This document shows, piece after piece, positions 1 through 6,408 of a stretch of 9,360 bases of DNA. Within the stretch, counting starts at the first letter, position 1, and each line of letters opens with the position of its first letter. The stretch spans positions 1-9,360 of the forward strand of contig CALZJV010000324.1 of the NCBI GenBank assembly GCA_945787595.1. The letters are read 5' to 3'. This stretch comes from an uncultured Desulfobacterales bacterium. Its GTDB lineage: Bacteria > Desulfobacterota > Desulfobacteria > Desulfobacterales > JAFDCJ01. Below the pieces are notes generated by a model, which was not told the origin of the DNA, ran no database searches, and saw only the letters and a list, made by a program, of their open reading frames with translations. The translations under genes and the position numbers were made by a program.

Positions 1-85
1 CAACCTGAGCAGCACTCACGGGTGATGCGAACATGCCGATAACGAAAGTCAAACTGATGAATCTTACAACCGCGTTGTGTTTCAT
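1..85 (-). CDS. Exported protein, N-terminal fragment (runs off the left edge)
   Basis: The complement strand has an ATG at 85-83 preceded by GGAGG (95-91) with a 5-nt spacing, a strong ribosome binding site. Only 28 codons lie in the window. They read as a classic Sec signal peptide: a basic start (MKHNAVVR), a hydrophobic core (FISLTFVIGMFA), then a small-residue cleavage region (SPVSAA) with a likely cut just before Gln-Val. The mature protein is therefore predicted to be periplasmic or secreted. Nothing in the window identifies its family, because the rest of the gene lies left of position 1. The next gene, vapB, is divergent, so this gene has its own promoter somewhere in 86-540. The start and the signal peptide are secure; the function is unknown. 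Confidence 0.75.
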   Translation of the reverse strand, partial: MKHNAVVRFISLTFVIGMFASPVSAAQV

Positions 86-497
86 GGTCACCTCCAACCC
101 CCGTTTCGATATCACATCAAGCTTGAAAAAAACGGCTTCATGGCAGGGGTATTTGTTACAATCCAAAACCATCGTGCCTGCAGTACTAAAAATCGATAGA
201 CATCCTTCTTAACGTATCTTAAAAATTTGCACTGCTTCTTAAAAAGCAATATGAGTTAATGGTAGGTAGAATGGTAGGAAAAAACTATTAACCAAGGGGC
301 CGTATTTTAAGATTTGAACTTTGAAAATAGATGGTCAGAGATGTATACTTGAATCTGGCGATTGAAGATAGGAAGCGTTATCAGAATTGATAATCACCTG
401 AACTTTACCTAAAAAATGGAGACAAAATCGACCATCATCCAAAACAACCCAGGTTTCCTCCAGAATCCAGATGAGCTATTAACAACCACCGTTTAAC

Positions 498-525
498 TTG
501 ACAATGTGTATGAAATGTGTATGAT
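498..525 (+). promoter_or_regulatory. vapBC promoter (sigma70-type)
   Basis: A perfect -35 hexamer TTGACA (498-503) is followed after 16 bp by TATGAT (520-525), one mismatch from the -10 consensus. The predicted start site, near 531-533, lies 22-24 nt before the vapB start codon. The -10 box overlaps the operator-like repeats, as expected for an autorepressed toxin-antitoxin operon. This is motif matching only; no start site has been mapped. Confidence 0.7.
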
Positions 526-536
526 GTGTATCACAT
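504..536 (+). promoter_or_regulatory. Probable VapBC operator: three direct repeats and a palindrome
   Basis: Three copies of ATGTGTAT lie at 504-511, 515-522 and 524-531. The last copy also forms a perfect inverted repeat ATGTG-TAT-CACAT (524-536). They fill the spacer, the -10 box and the start-site region of the promoter, which is where VapBC complexes usually bind to repress their own operon. Autoregulation is known for the family; binding at this site is inferred. Confidence 0.55.
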
Positions 537-554
537 TCATTAATGGAGGCCGGT

Positions 555-758
555 ATGCGAACAAACATTGTAATTGATGACGAATTATTGAATGAAGCTT
601 TTGCGGTAAGCAACGCCAAAACAAAGAAAGATCTTATTCATGAAGCCTTAAAGGAATTCATTCGGTTAAAAGGACGGAAGGATCTCACAGAATTGGCCGG
701 CGCAGTCAGTTTTCATAAAAATTATGACCACAAGAAACTGAGAAAGCTACGGGGATGA
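555..758 (+). CDS. vapB: Type II toxin-antitoxin system antitoxin, VapB family
   Basis: This 67-residue protein is the antitoxin that binds and neutralises the VapC RNase encoded just downstream. It starts MRTNIVIDDELL, the N-terminal beta-strand/helix typical of the short VapB (DUF2191-like) ribbon-helix-helix antitoxins, followed by a helix (residues about 20-40) with the TKKDLIHEALKEFIRLK pattern. The charged C-terminus (DHKKLRKLRG) is the part expected to wrap the toxin. I chose the ATG at 555 over the in-frame ATG at 543 because GGAGG (545-549) overlaps the upstream codon and is spaced 5 nt from 555. The stop codon overlaps the vapC start (ATGA at 755-758), giving translational coupling. 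The N-terminal half probably dimerises to bind the operator at 504-536. Confidence 0.92.
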   Translation: MRTNIVIDDELLNEAFAVSNAKTKKDLIHEALKEFIRLKGRKDLTELAGAVSFHKNYDHKKLRKLRG

Positions 759-1156
759 TTCTTATCGACACATCGGTTTGGATCGAAATATTTAGGGACA
801 AAACCGGAAATATTGCTAATGCCTTGCGGAAGACCACTGGCGCAGAAAATTACGTCCTCAGTCGATTTAATCAGCTTGAGCTTCTTCAGGGTGCAAGAGA
901 TCAGAAAGAATGGGAATTGCTTGAAGATTACCTTTCAACACAATACTACCTGGAAGCGTCACCGGATACTTGGCCGGAAGCCGCCAGGATCTATTTCGAA
1001 TTGAGGCGAAAGGGATTCACGATTAACAGCCCGGTAGATTGTTGCATCGCGCAGATCGCGCTGGAGCATGGTGCCTTCCTTTTACATCGCGATAAAGATT
1101 TCGAAAAAATTTGTCGAATTCGGCCGTTGCAACAGGGACGCTTCAAATTTCGCTAG
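755..1156 (+). CDS. vapC: Type II toxin-antitoxin system toxin, VapC-type PIN-domain RNase
   Basis: This 133-residue single-domain PIN nuclease is the toxic partner of VapB. Family members are Mg-dependent RNases that cleave tRNA or rRNA and arrest growth when the labile antitoxin is lost. All expected acidic positions are present: Asp5 in ILIDTSVWIE, Glu42 in NQLELLQG, Asp95 in NSPVDCCIAQIA, and the HRDKDF pair (Asp113/Asp115). The length is normal for VapC and nothing suggests inactivation. The ATG overlaps the vapB stop by 4 nt, so the two are co-translated from the promoter at 498-525. The RNA target cannot be predicted from sequence. The toxin is followed 19 nt later by a strong hairpin (1176-1197). 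Confidence 0.94.
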   Translation: MILIDTSVWIEIFRDKTGNIANALRKTTGAENYVLSRFNQLELLQGARDQKEWELLEDYLSTQYYLEASPDTWPEAARIYFELRRKGFTINSPVDCCIAQIALEHGAFLLHRDKDFEKICRIRPLQQGRFKFR

Positions 1157-1175
1157 TTGTCAATCTTATTCTTCA

Positions 1176-1197
1176 CCATGTTGTTTATGCAACATGG
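1176..1197. terminator. Hairpin downstream of vapC
   Basis: Perfect 8-bp arms CCATGTTG (1176-1183) and CAACATGG (1190-1197) flank a 6-nt loop, starting 19 nt after the vapC stop. There is no U-tract after the stem on either strand, so it is not a classic intrinsic terminator. It could still stabilise the 3' end of the vapBC transcript or help stop it. Confidence 0.4.
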
Positions 1198-1270
1198 GGT
1201 CAAACACTACATGCCGTTTATAGTTTTGCATGCAAATATTATTCATCGCCAAACCGCTGCGCCCAACAGG

Positions 1271-1298
1271 TTGAATATCTAGTTTTAATGCATAAGAT
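1271..1298 (+). promoter_or_regulatory. Possible promoter of the alpha/beta hydrolase gene
   Basis: TTGAAT (1271-1276) and TAAGAT (1293-1298) are separated by 16 bp, about 55 nt before the hydrolase start codon. Each hexamer has two mismatches to consensus, so this is a weak call. A perfect 12-bp palindrome TTTGCATGCAAA (1225-1236) lies just upstream and could be a regulator site. Confidence 0.3.
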
Positions 1299-1354
1299 AT
1301 TATTAGTGGCTGAAAGTTGCGGAATAGAAACTGGATCGCAGGGAGCACGGGTCG

Positions 1355-2242
1355 GTGATGCGAAAAAAAGCTACATATTGGAAACTCCTTTTCGGGGCAA
1401 CAGCCCTTATATTGGCCATCTATGCCTTGACATCGACTTATATATGGGCACGACAGGCGCATTTCATTTTCAGACCTGAACGTATCATTTCCAGAACGCC
1501 TGCTCAATATCAGCTGCCCTTCGAGGACATCTATGTCAAAGTGAATGATGGCAATGGCAAAAACGAACGCATCCATGCCTGGTGGATACCTGCTGAAAAT
1601 CCCAGCGATCGGTATCTGATTTATTTGCATGGAAGTGCCTTAAATATCGGAGCGAATATCACCCATGCCCGACGATTCCATCAAATGGGCTTTTCCGTTT
1701 TCCTTATCTCATATCGCGGATACGGAATAAGTGATGGAACCTTTCCAACCGAAACGCAGGTCTACGCAGATGCTCAGGCTGCCTGGACTTACCTGGTCGA
1801 ACAAAAAGGCATTGATCCAAAAGCTATTTTTATTTACGGGCATTCTCTTGGCGGTGCTGTCGCAATCCAGCTGGCGCTAAACAATCCTGCTGCCGGCGGT
1901 TTAATTGTTGAGGCTGCATTTACATCGATTGCGGACATGGCGCGCCGAATACCCAAATACCGAATTTTTCCGCTTGAACTCATCGTCCATGAGCGCTTTG
2001 ACTCGATCGAAAAGGTTAGCCGTTTGCAGGCCCCGGTTCTTTACATCCACGGCACGGACGACAAACTCGTTCCACCTGAAATGAGCAGTGAAATGAGCAG
2101 CGAATTGTACAAACGCACTGCTTCTTCCAAGCAGTTGAAGTTAATCCCTGGCGGCGGGCATAACAATTCGGCCGCTGTGGGAGGCGATGAATACTTGCAG
2201 GCTGTTCGAAATTTTATCGAATTTGCGCGTAAAGCTATCTGA
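1355..2242 (+). CDS. Membrane-anchored alpha/beta hydrolase (BEM46/ABHD13-like)
   Basis: This 295-residue protein is a serine hydrolase of the alpha/beta-fold group related to BEM46/ABHD13 and YfhR; the substrate is unknown. Residues about 10-31 (LLFGATALILAIYALTSTYIW) form one hydrophobic segment after a basic start, so the catalytic domain should sit outside the cytoplasmic membrane as a signal-anchored protein. The catalytic motifs are intact: LHGSALN around 91-97 (oxyanion region), the nucleophile Ser164 in GHSLGG, Asp236 in HGTDDKLVP, and His269 in GGGHNN. The start could be GTG 1355 or ATG 1358. GGGAG (1341-1345) is spaced 9 nt from the GTG, which I prefer slightly. A 12-bp tandem duplication (2078-2101) makes the repeat EMSSEMSSE beside the acid-loop region. 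The gene stands alone and converges with the photolyase. Confidence 0.88.
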   Translation: MMRKKATYWKLLFGATALILAIYALTSTYIWARQAHFIFRPERIISRTPAQYQLPFEDIYVKVNDGNGKNERIHAWWIPAENPSDRYLIYLHGSALNIGANITHARRFHQMGFSVFLISYRGYGISDGTFPTETQVYADAQAAWTYLVEQKGIDPKAIFIYGHSLGGAVAIQLALNNPAAGGLIVEAAFTSIADMARRIPKYRIFPLELIVHERFDSIEKVSRLQAPVLYIHGTDDKLVPPEMSSEMSSELYKRTASSKQLKLIPGGGHNNSAAVGGDEYLQAVRNFIEFARKAI

Positions 2243-2333
2243 TGAATTTTATGATCCGGATCTGCATCGGATTTTAGAATTATTAGAATTTACAATGGAA
2301 CTTCCAGACTGTAATATATTATCATAAAATTCA
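2243..2333. repeat. 91-bp element with perfect 13-bp terminal inverted repeats
   Basis: TGAATTTTATGAT (2243-2255) is repeated as its exact reverse complement (2321-2333). The left arm begins immediately after the hydrolase stop codon. The interior is AT-rich and non-coding, with two TTAGAATT copies. The size and symmetry fit a MITE-like or REP-like element in the convergent spacer. No obvious target duplication is seen, and a long transcript-end stem is an alternative. Confidence 0.5.
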
Positions 2334-2344
2334 GTTTACGAATT

Positions 2345-2363
2345 AAAAAAGAACGTCTTCTTT
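2345..2363 (-). terminator. Weak intrinsic terminator candidate after the photolyase gene
   Basis: On the minus strand the sequence forms AAAGAA-GACG-TTCTTT (2363-2348) running into more T residues, 11 nt after the photolyase stop. The stem is 6 bp and nearly all A-T, so it is weak, but the position and T-run are right. Confidence 0.3.
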
Positions 2364-2373
2364 GTGCATTGCG

Positions 2374-3783
2374 TCAGCTTTGCTTGGTACCAATGCGAGT
2401 TAGGCGAACGCCTCGGCCGCAGCTAAAAAAATATCTGAAGGCGTTGACGATGCTGATTGAAAAAGTCCCAGTAAAGACTGTTAAAGGGACAGGCCATGTC
2501 CCCGTGGCGCTTATTCCATTTATAATCAACTCACTTTTTTTACCAGAGCGTCCACCTTCACCGGTATATGAATTGGGATCACGCCCGTCCAAGAAGTATT
2601 TATTGTTGATGGCCAGAGTCGTGCAGAATGCCTCCTGCGGCGTTGCCGACCATTCCAAAATCTTTTTTCCCCAGTACATACGCATGTAATTGTGCATGAA
2701 ACCGGAATGTTTCATCTCCAACATGCCGGCGTTCCAGTAAGGGTCATGGGTTTCGGCTTTTTCGAGTTGCCGGCGGCTGTAAACGAAATCACGTTTATCA
2801 TCTTGATTGTCGGCCAGGGTCTTGCGGGCCCAGTCGGGTATGCAGGCATAGGCGTCATAATTGGAAGTGTAAAAGGTGAAGTTCATTGCCAGCTCGCGCC
2901 GGACGACAAGCTCTTCGATATAGGAATCTTTGGAGGCTTTAAGTGAATCCGGGACCCGGCTAATTTTTAGCGCTAAATATAGCGGTGAAATTTGACCGAA
3001 ATGAAGATAGGGGCTCATGTGAGATATATCGTCCGTCTGAGGTTGATTGCTGTGCTGATCATAATGTTTCAGTCGTCGGCGGATGAACCCATCAAAGCGC
3101 TTTACTGCCTGAGAGGTCCCGCCTTTGAATAATTCAGACACCGCCGGCACTCTGCCGTCAAGATTCAGTTTGCGGAGTAACTTTTCAGTGTCGTTCAAAT
3201 CAATTCCTTTGACCGGCATACCCAGTGATTGATGTTTGACTTTGGTCGTTTTCAGGCCAATAAGATAGGTCTCAAGGTGTCGCTGGATTTTAGGGCGAAT
3301 CGTGCGTGCGGCATATTCGGCTTTATCCGATACGACCTCGACGGGCACGATCACATCGCTTTCTACTTGCACAACGCGGCAATTGACTTCCTGCGCTACC
3401 TGCTCACGCCAGGCCCTCTGGTGTCTCAAATAGCCGCGGTCGCAAACCATCATGGACGCCCGCCGGCCGAGTTTTAGGGCCACTTCCGACGGATGCCCCC
3501 GGCGCAACACCATCTTAATTCCCCTTGCGGCCAGGGTTGTCATGGTTTCCCTTAGGCCCTCCAGCATAAAGGTGTAGTGGCGCAGGTTGGCCTCCGGGTA
3601 ACCGTCCATCAGGCCAAAGACCACCAACAGCATCCGGTCCAGCTTGTTGGCTTGCTGAACGGCATATTCCAAAGCATGATTATGCGCTGCCCGTTGGGAT
3701 TGCTGCATCCAGTATAGAACGTAATCTCCCCGGCGAATGTCGGCCTCATTTAGAGGTTGTATGCGAGTCGGCTGAATGGACAT
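2374..3783 (-). CDS. phr: Class II CPD photolyase with a replaced C-terminus
   Basis: This 469-residue FAD enzyme would split cyclobutane pyrimidine dimers in DNA using light. Residues 1-408 match class II photolyases: the start pattern RGDYVLYWMQQSQR, the N-terminal Rossmann-like domain (about 20-190), and the helical FAD domain with SPYLHFGQ, EELVVRREL, DPYWNAGMLEM and GFMHNYMRMYWGKKILEW. W350, W371 and W378 have exactly the spacing (21, 7) of the electron-transfer triad W360/W381/W388 of the Methanosarcina mazei enzyme, and N393 lies where its flavin-contacting Asn403 falls. After LDGRDPNSYTG the usual family ending (GVAWCFGKHDR-type, about 45-50 residues) is absent. Sixty-one unrelated residues follow, encoded by 2374-2559. 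The start is ATG 3783, preceded by AGGAG, and matches family starts; an in-frame ATG at 3870 would add 29 non-homologous residues. Activity is doubtful because the lost tail packs against the FAD domain. Confidence 0.92.
   Translation of the reverse strand: MSIQPTRIQPLNEADIRRGDYVLYWMQQSQRAAHNHALEYAVQQANKLDRMLLVVFGLMDGYPEANLRHYTFMLEGLRETMTTLAARGIKMVLRRGHPSEVALKLGRRASMMVCDRGYLRHQRAWREQVAQEVNCRVVQVESDVIVPVEVVSDKAEYAARTIRPKIQRHLETYLIGLKTTKVKHQSLGMPVKGIDLNDTEKLLRKLNLDGRVPAVSELFKGGTSQAVKRFDGFIRRRLKHYDQHSNQPQTDDISHMSPYLHFGQISPLYLALKISRVPDSLKASKDSYIEELVVRRELAMNFTFYTSNYDAYACIPDWARKTLADNQDDKRDFVYSRRQLEKAETHDPYWNAGMLEMKHSGFMHNYMRMYWGKKILEWSATPQEAFCTTLAINNKYFLDGRDPNSYTGEGGRSGKKSELIINGISATGTWPVPLTVFTGTFSISIVNAFRYFFSCGRGVRLTRIGTKQS
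2395..2510. repeat. Palindrome-rich foreign segment inside the photolyase 3' end
   Basis: This stretch forms part of the non-homologous photolyase tail. It holds AGGCG-AA-CGCCT (2402-2413) and GGGACA-GGCCA-TGTCCC (2486-2502). A competing partner GTCCC (2465-2469) can pair with the first arm, GGGAC (2486-2490). Such alternating hairpins resemble REP or IS200/IS605-type subterminal structures. This suggests that a small element inserted at, or recombined with, the end of the gene. No transposase is present. Confidence 0.4.
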
Positions 3784-3854
3784 AAATCTCCTTTGAATGA
3801 CCTTGTTATTGCAGACCTCGTTGAATAGTTTATTGGTTGACGGGTTGATTAGGT

Positions 3855-3883
3855 AAATTATGGTCATCATTTTAGAATGTCAC
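3855..3883 (-). promoter_or_regulatory. Possible photolyase promoter
   Basis: Read on the minus strand, GTGACA (3883-3878) and TAATTT (3860-3855) are 17 bp apart; an alternative CATAAT overlaps with a 15-bp spacer. Transcription would begin near 3848, downstream of the alternative ATG at 3870, which supports the start at 3783. The hexamer matches are imperfect. Confidence 0.3.
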
Positions 3884-3905
3884 GATTGTTGCTTAAAGAT
3901 TTTGG

Positions 3906-4056
3906 GGACACAGATTTTCACAGATAACCGCAGATTAGTACAAAACGCCTGGCGGCGGAACCATGTCCAGACATATGTAGCTGCCTGCTTGCTATGTGTC
4001 CTTTCTCACTGAAGGCGAAACAAACTTTCTTTTTTAATCCGTGGTCATCTGTGTCC
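3906..4056. repeat. 151-bp MITE-like element with CACAGAT-type ends
   Basis: GGACACAGAT (3906-3915) is exactly inverted at 4047-4056. The similarity extends inward imperfectly, ending in TAATC near 4035-4039 and GATTA near 3933-3937. The left end is built of three 10-bp units ending in CAGAT (3906-3935). The interior is non-coding. Comparable dispersed sequences are common in deltaproteobacterial genomes as I recall; the assignment here rests on the repeats themselves. Confidence 0.5.
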
Positions 4057-4190
4057 TACTTGTTCTTTCTTTTGAAACATCAAGTGTCCAATTATTTTGC
4101 AAATATGGCATAAGTCCATATTTTCAACCACTTAACCAATCAACTAATCAACCAATTAACGATATCTGTATTGGTTAAAATTCCGTTTCT

Positions 4191-5729
4191 CTATGGTTTT
4201 CCCTGCGGTAGGGCACAGGCGGTGTGGAGTTTGGGTGTGAAACGTTCAGGATCGGAGGCAATGGGCTTGTTAATGGATTTGGCGATGGCTTTGAGCATAC
4301 CGTAGAATATCCGCTGATGGAAAGGATAAAGCACATACCAGTACAAAATACCAAAAATCCCTTTGGGTAGAAATCGGGAAAGCATCTGAAGTTCCACCTG
4401 ACCGTTTGCTTTGGGCGTTATTTGAAACTCAAGCAATGCCTCACCGGGTGTTTTCATCTCAGCCACCAGCAACAGCCGCTGCGGCGCGTCTACCTCTAGA
4501 ACCCGCCAGAAGTCCAGGGCATCGCCAACGCCGATTTCGGATGGATGCCTGCGCCCCCGTCTCAAGCCGACCCCCCCCACCAACCGGTCCATGATTCCGC
4601 GCATGCGCCAGAGAAAATTGCCGGAGTACCAGCCGGTCTTTCCTCCGATTTGACTCACGGGTTGCCAGACTTCATCAACCGTTGCCTTTATCCGGGCTCG
4701 ATAGCCGCAATTCATAATCGTTCCGCCGGCCCACTCAGCATCGCCGCAATGAGCCCATTCAGGTTCAAGCAAATCGCCCGCATCCATCCAGCAGGTGTCC
4801 ACCTGTTCCTGTTTGATGCGGTCTAGTGCCAACCGGATGGCTTCCCGGCAGCTTAACAACTTCTGGGGGATAATCGACTGAATCCGATCTTCGGTGCAGA
4901 CCGCATCGCTGGTCAAACCCTCCGTCAGGGGCAGGGCGATGGATTTGGGAACCGGGCTGATCAGATGAATCCACAATGCGCTCAAGGTGGGGGTGAGAAC
5001 CGGCACCGGAATAATTAGACGTTTGGGGAGATGGGCTTCTTCGGCGTAAATATCCAGCAAATCACGGTAGGTTAGAATTTCGGGACCACCAATATCATAG
5101 GTTTGACCGATCGTTTCTTCATGCTCGAGGCAACCGATAAGATAGGTAATTACATTACGGATGGCAATCGGTTGATTCAATGAGCGCACCCAGCGGGGGG
5201 TCGTCATGGCGGGCAGGCGTTCAACCAGATAACGCAGAATTTCGAAGGAAGCGCTACCCGAGCCCAGGATCATCGGTGTTCTCAGGTCAGTGGTGGGGAC
5301 CGCTCCATTTTGCAGAATGTCAGCGACCTCGATGCGTGATACTAAGTGCTTGCTCAGGGTCCCATCCTTGGCTTCCGCCAGGCCGCCCAGGTATATAATT
5401 CTCTCCAATCCTGCGGTGGTTGCCGCCGCAACCATATTGTGGGCCGCACGGCGATCGGCCTCGACAAATTTTTCCTTCTGGGCGATCATGGAGTGAACCA
5501 GGTAATAGGCCGCCCAGCAGCCGGAAGCTGCCTGTTTCAGAGATTCAAGATCTAGAACATCGCCTTGGACCAGCTCGAGCCGGTTGTGTCCGGCCCAGGG
5601 GCGACAGCCGATTTTTGCCAGATTTCGTCCCATGGCGCGCACCCGATAGCCGGCAGCGAGTAAAGCTGGTATGAGACGCCCGCCGACATATCCGGTTGCA
5701 CCGGTTACCAGAATAGGATCTGGTTTCAT
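4191..5729 (-). CDS. NAD(P)-binding SDR-family protein with C-terminal DUF2867 domain
   Basis: This 512-residue two-domain protein resembles the E. coli YbjT group. Residues about 5-300 form an atypical short-chain dehydrogenase Rossmann domain. It opens ILVTGATGYVGG (dinucleotide motif G10-x-x-G13-x-x-G16) and continues with YYLVHSM (about 75-82), IIYLGGLAE and a GPEILTYRDLL segment typical of NmrA/NDUFA9-like proteins. Residues about 340-490 (YRARIKATVDEVW... to the FLPKGIFGILYWYVLYPFH segment) match DUF2867, a START-like ligand-binding fold. The reaction is unknown; family members are annotated as nucleoside-diphosphate-sugar epimerase-like oxidoreductases. The start ATG at 5729 begins directly with the dinucleotide fold, but its ribosome site is weak (AGGA about 10 nt upstream). 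The protein lies on the same strand as the photolyase, a pairing I recall from other bacteria, although here a repeat-filled spacer separates them. Confidence 0.88.
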   Translation of the reverse strand: MKPDPILVTGATGYVGGRLIPALLAAGYRVRAMGRNLAKIGCRPWAGHNRLELVQGDVLDLESLKQAASGCWAAYYLVHSMIAQKEKFVEADRRAAHNMVAAATTAGLERIIYLGGLAEAKDGTLSKHLVSRIEVADILQNGAVPTTDLRTPMILGSGSASFEILRYLVERLPAMTTPRWVRSLNQPIAIRNVITYLIGCLEHEETIGQTYDIGGPEILTYRDLLDIYAEEAHLPKRLIIPVPVLTPTLSALWIHLISPVPKSIALPLTEGLTSDAVCTEDRIQSIIPQKLLSCREAIRLALDRIKQEQVDTCWMDAGDLLEPEWAHCGDAEWAGGTIMNCGYRARIKATVDEVWQPVSQIGGKTGWYSGNFLWRMRGIMDRLVGGVGLRRGRRHPSEIGVGDALDFWRVLEVDAPQRLLLVAEMKTPGEALLEFQITPKANGQVELQMLSRFLPKGIFGILYWYVLYPFHQRIFYGMLKAIAKSINKPIASDPERFTPKLHTACALPQGKP

Positions 5730-6336
5730 GGCCAGGTTTTCCTTTCTTGGATCGGTGTTAGGTCAAGAATTCTTCTGCCTGAACTACCAGTTAAAACGTA
5801 TATCAATTGGTGATCAACAAAGCAATTAGTTTCCTTCTCCTACCAGCTCTGTTTCTTTGTCCGGGAAAAAAAACTAATAAACATGTATGGTCCTATCTTG
5901 CTTCAAATTTGATTTGTTCGTGTATAAGGAATTTCGTTCAAGAATAAGTTCATAGTTTCATAAATAAAGTAACGTAAAATTTGAGGAAGGGATTCTAATT
6001 TAAAAAACAATATCAGACAGGATTTACAGGATTCTTTAGATAGAAGGGCCTTCGGCCTAAGGGTATCTCGCCGCAGGCGAAAAAAATCTTTACCCCGTTA
6101 AATTTCGAAGAACTATGTTATCGTAATTATGAATAGGAGCACTAAGTAATTAGATAAATAGGATCCAGGTGAAGTCGACGATCGAACCCGCTGCGATTGG
6201 TAACCGTTTCAGCGCTCACTGCATTGTTCCTGGGCGCCATGGATGGTCTCGTCAACAACGGGTCCGGCTGTCCTTGGAAGCAAAACCCTGTACCGGTGAT
6301 TTTTCTATGTAAAACTTAATATTTGACACTTTCAAT
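5730..6336. other. Non-coding, repeat-bearing region with possible gene debris
   Basis: Positions 5730-6000 are AT-rich with nothing recognisable beyond the 5' region of the DUF2867 gene. Positions 6017-6080 hold repeat motifs annotated separately. Positions 6165-6311 are GC-richer. One plus frame there reads NPLRLVTVSALTALFLGAMDG, a hydrophobic helix resembling the first membrane segment of some transporters, but it has no start codon, follows an in-frame stop and ends after about 50 codons. I treat it as possible debris of a lost gene, not as a gene. Confidence 0.45.
6017..6079. repeat. ACAGGATT direct repeats with GC-rich hairpins
   Basis: Two ACAGGATT units 9 bp apart (6017-6024 and 6026-6033) are followed by GGCC-TTC-GGCC (6047-6057) and CGCC-GCA-GGCG (6069-6079), with an A-run after the second stem. 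The ACAGGATT motif is widely dispersed in proteobacterial spacers. No inverted partner AATCCTGT is found nearby, so only one end of any element is present. Confidence 0.45.
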
Positions 6337-6340
6337 ATGT

Positions 6341-6358
6341 CAGTTGGAGCCCCAACTG
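6341..6358. repeat. 7-bp inverted repeat CAGTTGG / CCAACTG
   Basis: CAGTTGG (6341-6347) and CCAACTG (6352-6358) flank AGCC. The hairpin lies at the extreme 5' end of the doubtful ORF that could start at 6337, which argues against that start. There is no T-tract, so it is not a clear terminator. Confidence 0.4.
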
Positions 6359-6408
6359 CAAGTGACTACCAGCGTTCGGCACACAGGGAAGATTGTAAAT
6401 TGACAGTT

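Larger units (their letters stand above)
86..554. other. Divergent intergenic region between the exported protein and vapBC
   Basis: No gene is visible on either strand. The region is AT-rich and carries 5' regions for both flanking genes. It contains two CTTCTTAA motifs (205-212 and 235-242), a TTTGAACTTTGAA stretch (313-325) that reappears at 7783-7795, and at its right end the vapBC promoter and operator-like repeats annotated separately. I could not pick a convincing promoter for the minus-strand exported protein. Confidence 0.6.
3820..4155. repeat. Inverted pair of octamer arrays
   Basis: Four degenerate 8-bp units of the GTTGATTA type occupy 3820-3851. Three units of the complementary form (TTAACCAA, TCAACTAA, TCAACCAA) occupy 4132-4155. 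The two arrays share an exact 10-bp inverted match, GGTTGATTAG at 3843-3852 and CTAATCAACC at 4144-4153. They flank the 3906-4056 element symmetrically. Confidence 0.5.
3784..4190. other. Repeat-filled spacer between the photolyase and the DUF2867 gene
   Basis: No convincing gene is present. From left to right the spacer holds a degenerate 8-bp tandem array (3820-3851), a possible photolyase promoter (3855-3883), a 151-bp inverted-repeat element (3906-4056) and a second octamer array on the opposite strand (4132-4155). A short hairpin, AACCAAT (4150-4156) with ATTGGTT (4170-4176), lies just after the DUF2867 stop. Nothing looks like a T-rich terminator. Confidence 0.6.

Noticed and set aside
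140..190. Sigma54 promoter for the minus-strand exported protein
   Set aside because: A GGCACG motif is present, but the second conserved element (GC 10 bp later) is missing.
1111..1479. 122-codon plus-strand ORF between vapC and the hydrolase
   Set aside because: It overlaps both real genes in another frame, includes the hairpin at 1176-1197 and has no recognisable protein pattern.
1166..1630. 154-codon minus-strand ORF antisense to the hydrolase start
   Set aside because: It overlaps the intact hydrolase, shows no domain, and is Cys/Phe/Arg-rich as antisense frames often are.
2399..2405. Integron attC-like site (GTTAGGC near a palindrome)
   Set aside because: No matching RYYYAAC partner at the right distance, no integrase and no cassette array.
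3784..3870. Upstream extension of the photolyase to ATG 3870
   Set aside because: The extra 29 residues are unlike the family, are encoded partly by the octamer array, and lack a ribosome site; ATG 3783 has AGGAG and matches family starts.
3906..3935. CRISPR-like repeats
   Set aside because: The 10-bp units are contiguous without spacers and no cas gene is near; it is a tandem array at an element end.
4406..5674. Several ORFs antisense to the DUF2867 gene
   Set aside because: All lie within a well-supported 512-codon gene and have arginine/proline-rich shadow composition.
6047..6079. Intrinsic terminator from the GGCC and CGCC stems
   Set aside because: The stem is followed by A residues on the plus strand; no T-run follows it on either strand in the needed direction.
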